NCBI RefSeq assembly: GCF_039822285.1 | Contig: NZ_JBAJEY010000006.1 | Span: 1-64,000, forward strand | Length of the DNA stretch: 64,000 nt | Direction of reading: 5' to 3' | From: Thiofaba sp039822285 | GTDB taxonomy: Bacteria > Pseudomonadota > Gammaproteobacteria > Halothiobacillales > Halothiobacillaceae | Made by a program: the position numbers and the translations under genes | Part shown: positions 1-7,673 of the stretch, piece by piece | Layout: the number at the start of each line of letters is the position of its first letter | How positions within the stretch are numbered: position 1 is the stretch's first letter | Notes under the pieces: generated by a model | The model's input: only the letters and a program-made list of their open reading frames with translations | Told to the model about the DNA's origin: nothing | Databases searched by the model: none

Positions 1-100
1 CGTTCAAGGGGGCCGCTTTGACGGGGCATCCTGCCCCGGCAAAGCTGAACCGGCCTTCCTTGGCCGGTTCACCCCCTTGCCCAACCTGGCATCACGGCGG
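1..100. repeat. Host flank left of the prophage: two adjacent hairpins, no gene seen
   Basis: This is the chromosomal side of the insertion. Two perfect or near-perfect palindromes lie next to each other: one spans 15-45 (GCTTTG and GGGGCA arms with one mismatch, 3-base loop) and one spans 46-71 (TGAACCGGCC arms, 6-base loop). Neither is followed by a T-tract on either strand, so they look more like REP-type palindromes than intrinsic terminators. In the uninterrupted host this DNA would lie downstream of accC. No coding sequence can be supported in so short a piece. Confidence 0.5.
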
Positions 101-105
101 CCTTG
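101..105. repeat. Target-site duplication CCTTG, left copy
   Basis: CCTTG directly precedes the TG terminus at 106 and is repeated exactly after the CA terminus at 33493. Mu-type transposition makes a 5-bp duplication, so length and placement both fit. Confidence 0.85.
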
Positions 106-150
106 TGTAAAGGCGCGCGATAGTTTGCGCAGTTTAGCGCGATAGTTTGC
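106..150 (+). repeat. Prophage right attachment end (attR-type): two abutting transposase sites
   Basis: GCGCGATAGTTTGC occurs at 115-128 and again at 137-150, a 22-bp period. The outer copy starts 9 bp from the terminus at 106. In Mu the right end has abutting R1 and R2 sites of 22 bp, which this arrangement copies. Binding by the transposase encoded at 29679-31739 is inferred. Confidence 0.8.
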
Positions 151-166
151 ACACATTAAAGCGGCA

Positions 167-195
167 TTGAAGGGCTGAATTAAGCATGCTAAGAA
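167..195 (+). promoter_or_regulatory. Possible sigma-70 promoter of the small + strand phage-end gene
   Basis: TTGAAG and TAAGAA are separated by 17 bp, about 30 bp upstream of the start at 226. A purine-rich AGGATGAGG lies just before that ATG. The elements are imperfect; the position makes them worth recording. Confidence 0.35.
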
Positions 196-225
196 CAGCC
201 TGAACAAACGCAAGGATGAGGCAAT

Positions 226-576
226 ATGCGCTCTGCAGTTCTCCTGTCCACCATGTGGTGCAACTGCGTTATGGCTGGCGCCCAAACTTGGGACCCAGCT
301 GACTATTGCGATCAGTACCGTCCGGATCCTGTGAAGGCTGAGAGGTGTATGCAGGATCGCATTCAGGATATGCGCCTTCAGCAGCTGCGCACCCTGCGAG
401 AGAAGGCTCAAGAAGCGCGCATGCTCTTGATTGAGGCGCAAGTCCGCAGGCTCATCCCCATGCCTCTGTGGCGACAGCGCGAAGAAATCATGCGTATGAA
501 TCCTGAGATTCGTGGGATTGTGGCTCAGCGCTTGGGCATCGTGGTCCGCGGCGTGAATGATCGGCCGTTAGACTGA
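226..576 (+). CDS. Small hypothetical protein at the phage right end (possible moron)
   Basis: The product has 116 residues. The first 20 or so include a hydrophobic stretch (AVLLSTMWCNCVMAGA) that could be a signal peptide, followed by a charged helical region rich in Arg, Gln and Glu. It is the only gene of the right end on the + strand and runs against the late operon, overlapping the stop of the last late gene by a few bases. It has its own possible promoter and a fair ribosome-binding site. Such isolated, separately transcribed genes at phage tips are often lysogenic-conversion genes. I do not recognise a family; function unknown. Confidence 0.5.
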   Translation: MRSAVLLSTMWCNCVMAGAQTWDPADYCDQYRPDPVKAERCMQDRIQDMRLQQLRTLREKAQEARMLLIEAQVRRLIPMPLWRQREEIMRMNPEIRGIVAQRLGIVVRGVNDRPLD

Positions 577-786
577 ATAGACACGCTCACCGACCGGGGC
601 CTTGGTTGCAAGGCCACCCTCAATCTTGACGCGGTCGCCGGCCTGGAGATGATCCATGGCACGCGCATGAACACCGCCCCTTGGCGTGGCGACATGCACC
701 ATCTCACCATGAACGGCCACCACAACTCCATAGAGCATGCGCTCTTGCCGTAAAAGATCGGACAGGCTCTTGAGGGCAAAGCTCAT
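568..786 (-). CDS. Phage late hypothetical protein, last gene of the tail operon
   Basis: This 72-residue product is rich in beta-type residues, with a motif-like centre (YGVVVAVHGEMVHVATPRGG) that suggests a small beta-barrel. Its start overlaps the stop of the preceding gene, so it is translationally coupled to the tail-tip cluster. No family is recognised. It could be a small tail-tip component or an assembly factor. Confidence 0.6.
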   Translation of the reverse strand: MSFALKSLSDLLRQERMLYGVVVAVHGEMVHVATPRGGVHARAMDHLQAGDRVKIEGGLATKAPVGERVYSV

Positions 787-1079
787 CGCGGCTGCTCCAG
801 GGTGAGTTGGGTATCGATGGCCGCCTCCGACACCGTGATCTGGATGCCCGTCACCTTGGCGCGGTAGGGGCTTGCCGTGGATGGGTCGGTCGCCTCGACG
901 ATCTGCCCAAGCCTGATCCCGGGCCGGAAAACCACCGCCATCTCGATGCGGTTGAAGGCGTGCGCATGGGCGTCCATCTCGGCCGTCCCGCGATGGATGA
1001 GTGCATCATCGGATAGCAGCGGCTCGACGATGGGGGCCCCTTCGCGTGCGCCATCGCCACGGTAGACTTCGATAATCAC
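783..1079 (-). CDS. Phage late hypothetical protein, tail-tip cluster
   Basis: The product has 98 residues, and its middle (RIEMAVVFRPGIRLGQIVEA) reads as a beta-rich domain. It overlaps both neighbours by a few bases, the tight packing of a single late transcript. Conserved position after the hub-like protein suggests a structural part of the tail tip. Function not known. Confidence 0.6.
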   Translation of the reverse strand: MIIEVYRGDGAREGAPIVEPLLSDDALIHRGTAEMDAHAHAFNRIEMAVVFRPGIRLGQIVEATDPSTASPYRAKVTGIQITVSEAAIDTQLTLEQPR

Positions 1080-1582
1080 GATGCCACCCCCTTGATCAGG
1101 GCCAGGATTGAGAAATCCGTCTCGCCGTTGAGCGTGGACGGCGACGCTAGGGCATAGACCAAGGCCTGGGCATCATAGGTGACCTTGGCCACCGCCACCC
1201 CCTTGCTCGATGCCTTCACCGTGACCTTGTCGGGCTGTAGCGAGAGGCCGCCAAGGCTGCGTCCATACCAGACCGCCTGCGAGAGGCCGGAGCGTGCCGG
1301 CTTGGAGAGCTGCGCCGTGTCATCATCCTCAAACATCAACTCATCCTCCACCTTCACCACGGTGCTGCCGCGCTCAGAGAGCGAGCCCGCCGAGCATGAT
1401 GTTCCTGTGATGGCGACGTTGTCGGACTTGTAGACGAGGATGTAGACGGTCTCGCCAGGGTTGAAGGAACTCTTGCCGCCGTTGAGCCCATCGGGTCGGG
1501 TATCGATCTCGGCGGAGAGGTGGCCGTCTGCTCCTGATCCATCGGGATTGCCGAACTGAACGCGGATGGTGGCCTGGGCCAT
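1076..1582 (-). CDS. Phage late virion-associated hypothetical protein
   Basis: The product has 168 residues. The start at 1582 is chosen over one 48 bases upstream because AAAGGAG sits at proper distance before it and the upstream extension is low-complexity serine. The sequence is Gly/Ser/Thr rich, without cysteine clusters or transmembrane segments, consistent with a beta-structured virion protein. It follows the hub-like gene. No named family is recognised. Confidence 0.6.
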   Translation of the reverse strand: MAQATIRVQFGNPDGSGADGHLSAEIDTRPDGLNGGKSSFNPGETVYILVYKSDNVAITGTSCSAGSLSERGSTVVKVEDELMFEDDDTAQLSKPARSGLSQAVWYGRSLGGLSLQPDKVTVKASSKGVAVAKVTYDAQALVYALASPSTLNGETDFSILALIKGVAS

Positions 1583-1595
1583 CGAGGTGTCTCCT

Positions 1596-3089
1596 TTAGA
1601 TATCGATGAGGACGAACTGCACTTCCTCATCCATGGGGAGTGCGACGCGCCATTCGAGCGACGTGGTGGTATAGGTGATGCGCAGCAGGCTGTATCCGCG
1701 GGTGGCCGCCGTGAGTTCCTGACCGGAAGCCGTCACATCGCCAAGATCGACATGCTGCCATGCGCGATCCACAATGGCGGTCACCGGATACCGCGTGCTT
1801 GCCCGCCCGTCGATGAACTCGACGGTCTCGACCTCCATGCGCGTGACTGAACCAAGGCTTGCAATGACCGTATCCGGGTGGCCGGTGTGGGCGAGCTGCA
1901 CCGGCCGCGCGGTGGCGAGATAGGCACGCACGGTGCCGCGGTTGGCATCATCCTCATCACGCACATATTCCAGCCGATCAAGGGATGCGCTCGATCCGCC
2001 ATCTTCGTTGGCGATGGTCACCCGGTTGAAGCCGCGCATGGGCGCGATGCTCGCCTGCGATGCGATCACATCCGCATCGAACAGGCTATGCATGACGGCG
2101 GCCGTGCCATATTGCGGGATGCTGACCGGGTGCCGACGGCGGCAGATGATGGTGCCATCCGGCGCGGATTCGATCAGCCCACCGATGGCGCCGACGATGG
2201 CGCGCGCGGCGGCCAGCGGCGTGGTGTTCTCAAAGGCGAGGCGGCCTGCTGGGATGATCCAGTCTGGGAGTTGCCAGTCCACCGGGCCGACCAGCGCCTC
2301 CACCGCCGCACGCGCTTGAATCGCTTTGGACTCGAAGAAGCGGATCGTTCCGGCGAATGGCGCATCCAACCTTGCCACGGGCGAGATGGCCGTCAGTTCC
2401 ATCCGCCGCTCGCCGACTGCTGGACGCGAAAGCGTTTTGCCGTCGACGATCAGTGCGAAGGTTTCCAGGCCGAGGTCAAGGGAGATCGCATCGCCGATGC
2501 TGATGGCAGCAAAGTCTGAGAGGTTGGCGATCTCCACCCGCGCGATCCAGACGGGGCTATCTTCGTCGCAGGAGAGCGCGGCCTCGATGATCCCGATCTT
2601 CCGGCCCTGCCATGTCATCTCCGGCGTATTCACCACCGCCTGAAGCCTGCCATCCTCGAGGATGGCCCATGAGGCCATGAGCCTGCGGACTATGCGGTCG
2701 ACATCGGTCACATCGTAGGCATGCACATGCCTGGCTGCCACGCGCTGGGTGAGCCAGTAGGCGTAGACGTGTCGAGCCTTGGACTGATGCATGTCTCCCC
2801 ACCGTGCCACATGCATCCTGCGGTGATAGCGCATGTCCCCGTAAGGGTGTCGTAGACCGCCCTCGAGCCGAAGTCCGTAAGGGGACTGGTGATGCTGCGC
2901 AAAGCGGAGCGACCAGCTCGCCTGGTGCCGCCATGCGCGCTCACGGGCCAGTTCCCATGCCGTGACATGGGCCACGAACACTTCGGTCGTGCCCCAAGCC
3001 GCCTTGAAGCGGCGCTTGATGATGGGCGGGCCGGCGTCGACATGGATGCCCGCGCCGAAGGTGATGGCAAGCGATAGCCCCAGGGTCAT
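1596..3089 (-). CDS. Putative tail-tip/hub protein
   Basis: The product has 497 residues. The N-terminal 130 residues are rich in His, Trp and Tyr; the rest alternates beta strands and turns in the style of phage tail hub proteins, with segments such as DLGLETFALIVDG near the middle. Position near the end of a siphovirus tail operon, after the tape measure and three smaller tail genes, is where the central tip or hub protein normally lies. The hub assignment is from size, composition and order, not from a diagnostic motif. Confidence 0.5.
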   Translation of the reverse strand: MTLGLSLAITFGAGIHVDAGPPIIKRRFKAAWGTTEVFVAHVTAWELARERAWRHQASWSLRFAQHHQSPYGLRLEGGLRHPYGDMRYHRRMHVARWGDMHQSKARHVYAYWLTQRVAARHVHAYDVTDVDRIVRRLMASWAILEDGRLQAVVNTPEMTWQGRKIGIIEAALSCDEDSPVWIARVEIANLSDFAAISIGDAISLDLGLETFALIVDGKTLSRPAVGERRMELTAISPVARLDAPFAGTIRFFESKAIQARAAVEALVGPVDWQLPDWIIPAGRLAFENTTPLAAARAIVGAIGGLIESAPDGTIICRRRHPVSIPQYGTAAVMHSLFDADVIASQASIAPMRGFNRVTIANEDGGSSASLDRLEYVRDEDDANRGTVRAYLATARPVQLAHTGHPDTVIASLGSVTRMEVETVEFIDGRASTRYPVTAIVDRAWQHVDLGDVTASGQELTAATRGYSLLRITYTTTSLEWRVALPMDEEVQFVLIDI

Positions 3090-3934
3090 AGCACGTCGAA
3101 GCGCTCAGGGGCAGGCACGGCGTAGGGCTGATCCTTCTCGCTCCCGGTCATCGCGATCCAGCCTGGCATGACGACTTCTTCCTGCGCATAGCCATCGGTG
3201 AGGATCAATATCTCGTTGAACTCGCCGAGGATGCAGGCGCTGATGCCTGTGTCCCGATTCGGGAATTGCGGCACGGCCATTCTTGGCAATGGGGAACCGA
3301 CATGGCGCCGGCCGTTGAAGCTCCAGCCCTCACCGAAGGGCGACCAGGTCCCAGTCCATGGCGATGGATTGATGACTCCATATTCGTTCTTCGCATAGGG
3401 CGGATACCAAGCGCCCCAGGCCTTCCAGATGCCATAGCGGGCACACAGCCCTTGATGGGTATCGGATGGGTATCTACGAGATGTTACCCCGGCAGCTGTG
3501 AAACGCATTTTTACGCCTGTGCTACTTGTCTGGTCCTCCTCCGTGCCATGCATCCACCACCACCCTGCCTCTCCATCCGCTGCGAATAAGATCGTGATCT
3601 TGGGTGATGGCGGGGTTACCAAGTCTGGACTCAAGATGAGACTGGCATTGGCATAGGCATGGGCATCGAGGTAATTGGCTCCATAGACCGGATGCGCAAA
3701 GATCGACACACTGCCACCATCCTGCATGCTGAATGCCCAATGAGGGGCGTCATCATGAGCTGTGCCTGCACTCAAGCCTGCGCGGATGAAATCAATGCCA
3801 TTCGCGGTGTCGAGCAGGATGTTGAATCCGGCATTTGTCACATAGGTCTTTATGTGCCCGAACAGGGTCTGCATGGCAGCCGCGTCGAAGGCGCCGGCTG
3901 GGTAGGTCTTCTTAAAGCCAACACGCGCCATCAC
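3086..3934 (-). CDS. Phage late structural protein of unknown role
   Basis: The product has 282 residues (281 if the second of two adjacent ATGs is used). It is rich in Trp, Gly and Tyr, with a WGAWYPPYAKNEYG segment. Its start overlaps the preceding stop by 4 bases. The general look resembles the 329-residue product at 13048-14037 (aromatic-rich, WGAWG segment), so the two may be distant relatives, but I could not align them convincingly. Likely a virion or fibre-associated protein; unproven. Confidence 0.55.
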   Translation of the reverse strand: MMARVGFKKTYPAGAFDAAAMQTLFGHIKTYVTNAGFNILLDTANGIDFIRAGLSAGTAHDDAPHWAFSMQDGGSVSIFAHPVYGANYLDAHAYANASLILSPDLVTPPSPKITILFAADGEAGWWWMHGTEEDQTSSTGVKMRFTAAGVTSRRYPSDTHQGLCARYGIWKAWGAWYPPYAKNEYGVINPSPWTGTWSPFGEGWSFNGRRHVGSPLPRMAVPQFPNRDTGISACILGEFNEILILTDGYAQEEVVMPGWIAMTGSEKDQPYAVPAPERFDVL

Positions 3935-4941
3935 GCGCTCTCCCCATGGATCGCCAGCGAGCAGTAGTCGTTGGCCAGGCTGAACGTGCCCGCTGGCACC
4001 TGGCGTCGATACCAGATGGGAATCGCGGCGGGGTGCGTGGTGAAGGTCACCTTGTCATTGGCTGCGAAGGTGCCGCCCCAGGCGATGGATTTGATGGTGA
4101 AGAACGGCGTGCCTGTCGCAGGATTGATAGGTGCATAGTCGGCGCTGATCGAGCCTGGGCTGCCTAATGGGCCGGTCGTGGTACCCGACACCGTGAAGGC
4201 TGTTGGGCTCGTGAAGGTCAAGGTCCAGGCCTCTTCCACCGCCCCCTTGTTGTGGGCCACGACGTTCCCGACGGTCGCGGCATCGAGCGTACCGGATGCG
4301 CTGTTGACCGTGATGTCTGTCACCGCCCCTGATACGCGCGGCAACTCGAAGACACTGGAGACCAGCGTGGTTGCCATGGCGTAGTTATTGGTGAGCGCTG
4401 GAGAGACGTCGATGGTGGCGAAATCCGGCCCGTAGCTCACGGCGCTGATCGTCACCCATTCCTCATTGCCTGCGCCGCCCGTGCTTGGGCGATCCGAGAC
4501 CCGCAGCCGGTCGCCGATGCGGAAGGGTTGCAAGGTGGCGTATTCGGACGGGTGCTCGCAGGCCACCTTGATCTGCGTGGCGCCGGATGGGGCGGCCTCG
4601 TAGAGCGCGCCGATGCCATAGGGCCGTCCGGCGACTTGCTGCTCGGTGTCGGTCTGCGTGCCCGGATAGAACACCACGAAATCGCCTGCGGGCGTGAGGG
4701 CATCGAGGAACAGGCGCACATTGAGCAGCGCCGTGTCCTGGTTGCTCGCGACGTGGATGAAGGCCTTGCGCCACTTCGTGCTGCCGGCCAGTCGCTCGGA
4801 CTGCGAAACATCAGGGAAGAGGTTGTTCTTCACGCCGGAGACCAAGAGCGATCCGGCCATCCGGCCGCCATTCTGGGCGGGGGTGACATCGGACATCATG
4901 GCCGCAGGCCGCCAGACGATTTCGTGATCGAGAATGGGCAT
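3931..4941 (-). CDS. Putative phage tail protein
   Basis: The product has 336 residues and starts MPILDHEIVWRPAAMMSD. The N-terminal region contains a segment of the type found in tail proteins of transposable siphophages (TPAQNGGRM), followed by Thr/Ser/Gly-rich beta repeats between about residues 200 and 290 that could be Ig-like. It lies between two small tail genes in a packed operon. I place it among the tail-tip structural proteins with moderate confidence, without a precise role. Confidence 0.6.
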   Translation of the reverse strand: MPILDHEIVWRPAAMMSDVTPAQNGGRMAGSLLVSGVKNNLFPDVSQSERLAGSTKWRKAFIHVASNQDTALLNVRLFLDALTPAGDFVVFYPGTQTDTEQQVAGRPYGIGALYEAAPSGATQIKVACEHPSEYATLQPFRIGDRLRVSDRPSTGGAGNEEWVTISAVSYGPDFATIDVSPALTNNYAMATTLVSSVFELPRVSGAVTDITVNSASGTLDAATVGNVVAHNKGAVEEAWTLTFTSPTAFTVSGTTTGPLGSPGSISADYAPINPATGTPFFTIKSIAWGGTFAANDKVTFTTHPAAIPIWYRRQVPAGTFSLANDYCSLAIHGESA

Positions 4942-4950
4942 GGGTTCCTC

Positions 4951-5331
4951 TCAAACAGTCATGAGCTTCAGGGTGGCAAGGTAGAAATCGCCGGGTTTCG
5001 GGGTGGCCACCGGCACCAGCGGCCTGGCTTCGAAGGCCGGGGCGTCATGGTGGCGGAACATCACCTGATAGGCCTGGCCACGCAGGGTGAGTGTGTAGAT
5101 GCCTCCTGGGCTGGCAGCGCGCAAGGCCAGAGCTTCGATCTGGGCGCGAGTGAACCAACCCGAGTCCGGTTCGGATTCCAGTGTGATGGGCAGTCCGGCC
5201 TGCAATGGGCCGTAGAACACCACCATGGAGCCGTCGAGAGCACGCTGCACGGACTGCGCGACCTGATTGGATGCAAACTCGTCTGTCCATATGAGGCCAG
5301 GCGGTAGAGGAATGCCGTCCAGGATGATCAT
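4951..5331 (-). CDS. Phage tail protein, short beta-rich
   Basis: The product has 126 residues, beginning MIILDGIPLPPGLIWTDEF. The pattern, with an N-terminal target-like strand pair and a GGIYTLTLRG segment near residue 75, reminds one of small distal-tail proteins that connect tube and tip. Only the position after the tape measure and the fold-like pattern support this. It is followed closely by the 336-residue tail gene. Confidence 0.5.
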   Translation of the reverse strand: MIILDGIPLPPGLIWTDEFASNQVAQSVQRALDGSMVVFYGPLQAGLPITLESEPDSGWFTRAQIEALALRAASPGGIYTLTLRGQAYQVMFRHHDAPAFEARPLVPVATPKPGDFYLATLKLMTV

Positions 5332-5339
5332 GCTTCTTC

Positions 5340-7673
5340 CTACCGAAACTCGGGGCGGATGTAGTACAGAAAGCGTGTACTGACTGAGCTGAGCGCCGCG
5401 AGGCTGCTCACCTCAACCATGTCGCCATTGAGCCCAAGCAGGCAATCACCCACCTCATGCGTGCCAGTGCCGAGGAAAGTTCCGAAGCGCACATCAGGAT
5501 GGATGACGATGTTCCTGTAGTTTGGCCAGCTTGCTGCGTTGCTATCGATGACGGCTTGGAATGCTGCGCGCATGGCCGCATCATCGATCAGCGTTCCATC
5601 TCGTTTGTAGAATCGGTCGATCCACAAGACGTCGTACCAAGACCAAGAATTATTCTGAGATGATGGCGGGTTGGGGACGCACCAGCGGAGGTCATCTCCA
5701 TCCATCACCACGTATTCAGTGATGCCTAGCAATGCCGCGACCTGCTGCAGCATCGCGCGCGTGAGGGTGATCGACACGGCCTCCACAGGCGCCCATACGT
5801 TCTCCGAGCCATTCCAGCTCAACTTTTCGGCATTGACACGGATGGGCGGCCCGTAAGGTCCCCACCCCGAATATTTGGGCCAAGGACGCTGCCACCATCC
5901 ATCGATGGTTATGGCTGTGTACGTCTGATAGCCCGTCACAAAGTAGGTTGACGGATCGATGAGTGGTTGATGGCTTGGCTTGCTGATTGAGCGATTGAGG
6001 AAACTAACTCCATCGTTGTAGATATCAAAGCCCCCCATAGAGCCCTCGTAGTCATAACGTCCATCAGCCGCATATTTCTTGATGGCGCCCCACATTGGTC
6101 CATATTGCGGATCGAAGCTCGCTATATTCCATGTCCAGTTCTTTGTGGCTTTCAACGCAGGCATGTTGGCTGGCGTCGTTTCAGGATGGTCAGGGGCGGT
6201 GAGGGCAAGGCTGAACATAATCGAGTATTGGCCGCCTCCCGTCTGCCAAACTGAGCTCTGTAACTGTGGATGCAACTGCTCAAAAGTAAACGTACTCGCA
6301 TAGTTCATCCCTGAAATCGACACGCATCCGGCAAGGTGTTTCGTCTCGCCAGGCTCAAGATGCACCCACGCCTGCCATGATGCGGCCTGCACTACAAGCC
6401 CGACGGCGAAATCGAATGTATTTCCCACCTTGACCACAAAACGGAATGTGGTGAGATTCTTCATATCGAAAACGGCATCGAATTCGATACCCGCTCTGAG
6501 CGCAGGGCTGCGCGTGAATATCACCTCGAGCGGAGGAATGACGCCCTTCGTCAACCCTGGGGTGTAGCTGATCAGCGATGGCATGTACGATAGCGATATA
6601 GGCTGCATCGACATGCGCAGCTTGCCTGCGACGCCAGATACACTGGCCAGGCAATAGCGCGGTCCGGTCTGGTAGCCATAGGCCAGCAGGATGACGCGCA
6701 GATGATATGTGCCATAACTTTTCGGCTCGAACCATTCATGACTTGGCGTTAAGATCGAGAAATTAAAATCGACGTTGCCATGTCGAATCACACCGTCATC
6801 ATCAATAGACATCTTATTCCAGCTGATAGGCCACAGGTTGTCAGACATCTTTCCTGCTTTAAGCATTGGAATGATGTTTCTGCTGGCAATCTGCCCTGAT
6901 TCCATGTGCATCACCTCGACCACAGCGGCGATGCCGAAAAAGCCAGGACTTTCGCTGAGCTGGTATGTAAGCGGCTGTGCAGGATCGATGCGATCCGCTG
7001 CAGAATCAGGAATCGGCCGTTGAGCGAAACGCACCCAGAGGTCGACGACTTGCTCAAAGACGAGACGCACTTGCCCACTCGTCTCATGCTCCAAGCCTTG
7101 GACCCCAGCTATCCACAAGGTACGGTCATAGAGTGCAAAATAAGGTGCCTGCTCGGTCTTCCACTGCGTCAGCTCCCATCGGATATTGCCGCCACCAGAC
7201 AAATGGATCGTGTAGTCGAAGTCGATGGGTTCGGAAAAAAGCTCGCGTGGCAGCATCGGACAAGGCGTGGGCGGCTGCGATGTTGCATTGGCTGAGAAAG
7301 GAACGGAGAGGCGCGCAGCGATACCTTTTGACCCTGGACTGCCAACGCGCATTGCCGCGCCACGTCCGAGGCGAGTGGAGACGGCGATACGCAAGCCTTG
7401 GCCCTTGCTTGACGGCGATGCGTAATGACTCTCTACGCACTGGCTGTACGCCTGCCTCATAGCATCGTCGATCTTGCGGACGACCTGATAGTAATAGCTG
7501 CGCGCCAGCTCGCTGACCCTGTTGCCGTATGATGGCGCTCCAAGCACCCAATCTTGATCAACGGCGGGCCAGTCCAATACCCATAAGTCACAGCCATGCC
7601 GCTGCCGCGCTTCGCGTTCGGCTTTTTCCCATGTGCATGTGAAAAATTTGATGGGAATGGCCTGCTTCATCAC
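5340..7673 (-). CDS. Large late phage protein of unknown function, possible adsorption protein
   Basis: The product has 777 residues, the second largest of the phage. It is rich in Trp, Tyr, Ser and Pro with many predicted beta strands and no transmembrane segment or coiled coil. Its gene is visibly more AT-rich than the neighbouring tail genes, with TTT, AAA and ATA-type codons that are rare elsewhere in the late operon. Host-recognition proteins often show such a foreign composition. It lies directly after the tape measure gene and overlaps its stop by 4 bases. Adsorption or fibre function is an inference from position, size and composition. Confidence 0.5.
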   Translation of the reverse strand: MMKQAIPIKFFTCTWEKAEREARQRHGCDLWVLDWPAVDQDWVLGAPSYGNRVSELARSYYYQVVRKIDDAMRQAYSQCVESHYASPSSKGQGLRIAVSTRLGRGAAMRVGSPGSKGIAARLSVPFSANATSQPPTPCPMLPRELFSEPIDFDYTIHLSGGGNIRWELTQWKTEQAPYFALYDRTLWIAGVQGLEHETSGQVRLVFEQVVDLWVRFAQRPIPDSAADRIDPAQPLTYQLSESPGFFGIAAVVEVMHMESGQIASRNIIPMLKAGKMSDNLWPISWNKMSIDDDGVIRHGNVDFNFSILTPSHEWFEPKSYGTYHLRVILLAYGYQTGPRYCLASVSGVAGKLRMSMQPISLSYMPSLISYTPGLTKGVIPPLEVIFTRSPALRAGIEFDAVFDMKNLTTFRFVVKVGNTFDFAVGLVVQAASWQAWVHLEPGETKHLAGCVSISGMNYASTFTFEQLHPQLQSSVWQTGGGQYSIMFSLALTAPDHPETTPANMPALKATKNWTWNIASFDPQYGPMWGAIKKYAADGRYDYEGSMGGFDIYNDGVSFLNRSISKPSHQPLIDPSTYFVTGYQTYTAITIDGWWQRPWPKYSGWGPYGPPIRVNAEKLSWNGSENVWAPVEAVSITLTRAMLQQVAALLGITEYVVMDGDDLRWCVPNPPSSQNNSWSWYDVLWIDRFYKRDGTLIDDAAMRAAFQAVIDSNAASWPNYRNIVIHPDVRFGTFLGTGTHEVGDCLLGLNGDMVEVSSLAALSSVSTRFLYYIRPEFR

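Noticed and set aside
4..441. 145-codon - strand frame across the phage right end
   Set aside because: It crosses the phage/host border and the transposase sites and is composition-driven; the + strand gene at 226 is the better reading.
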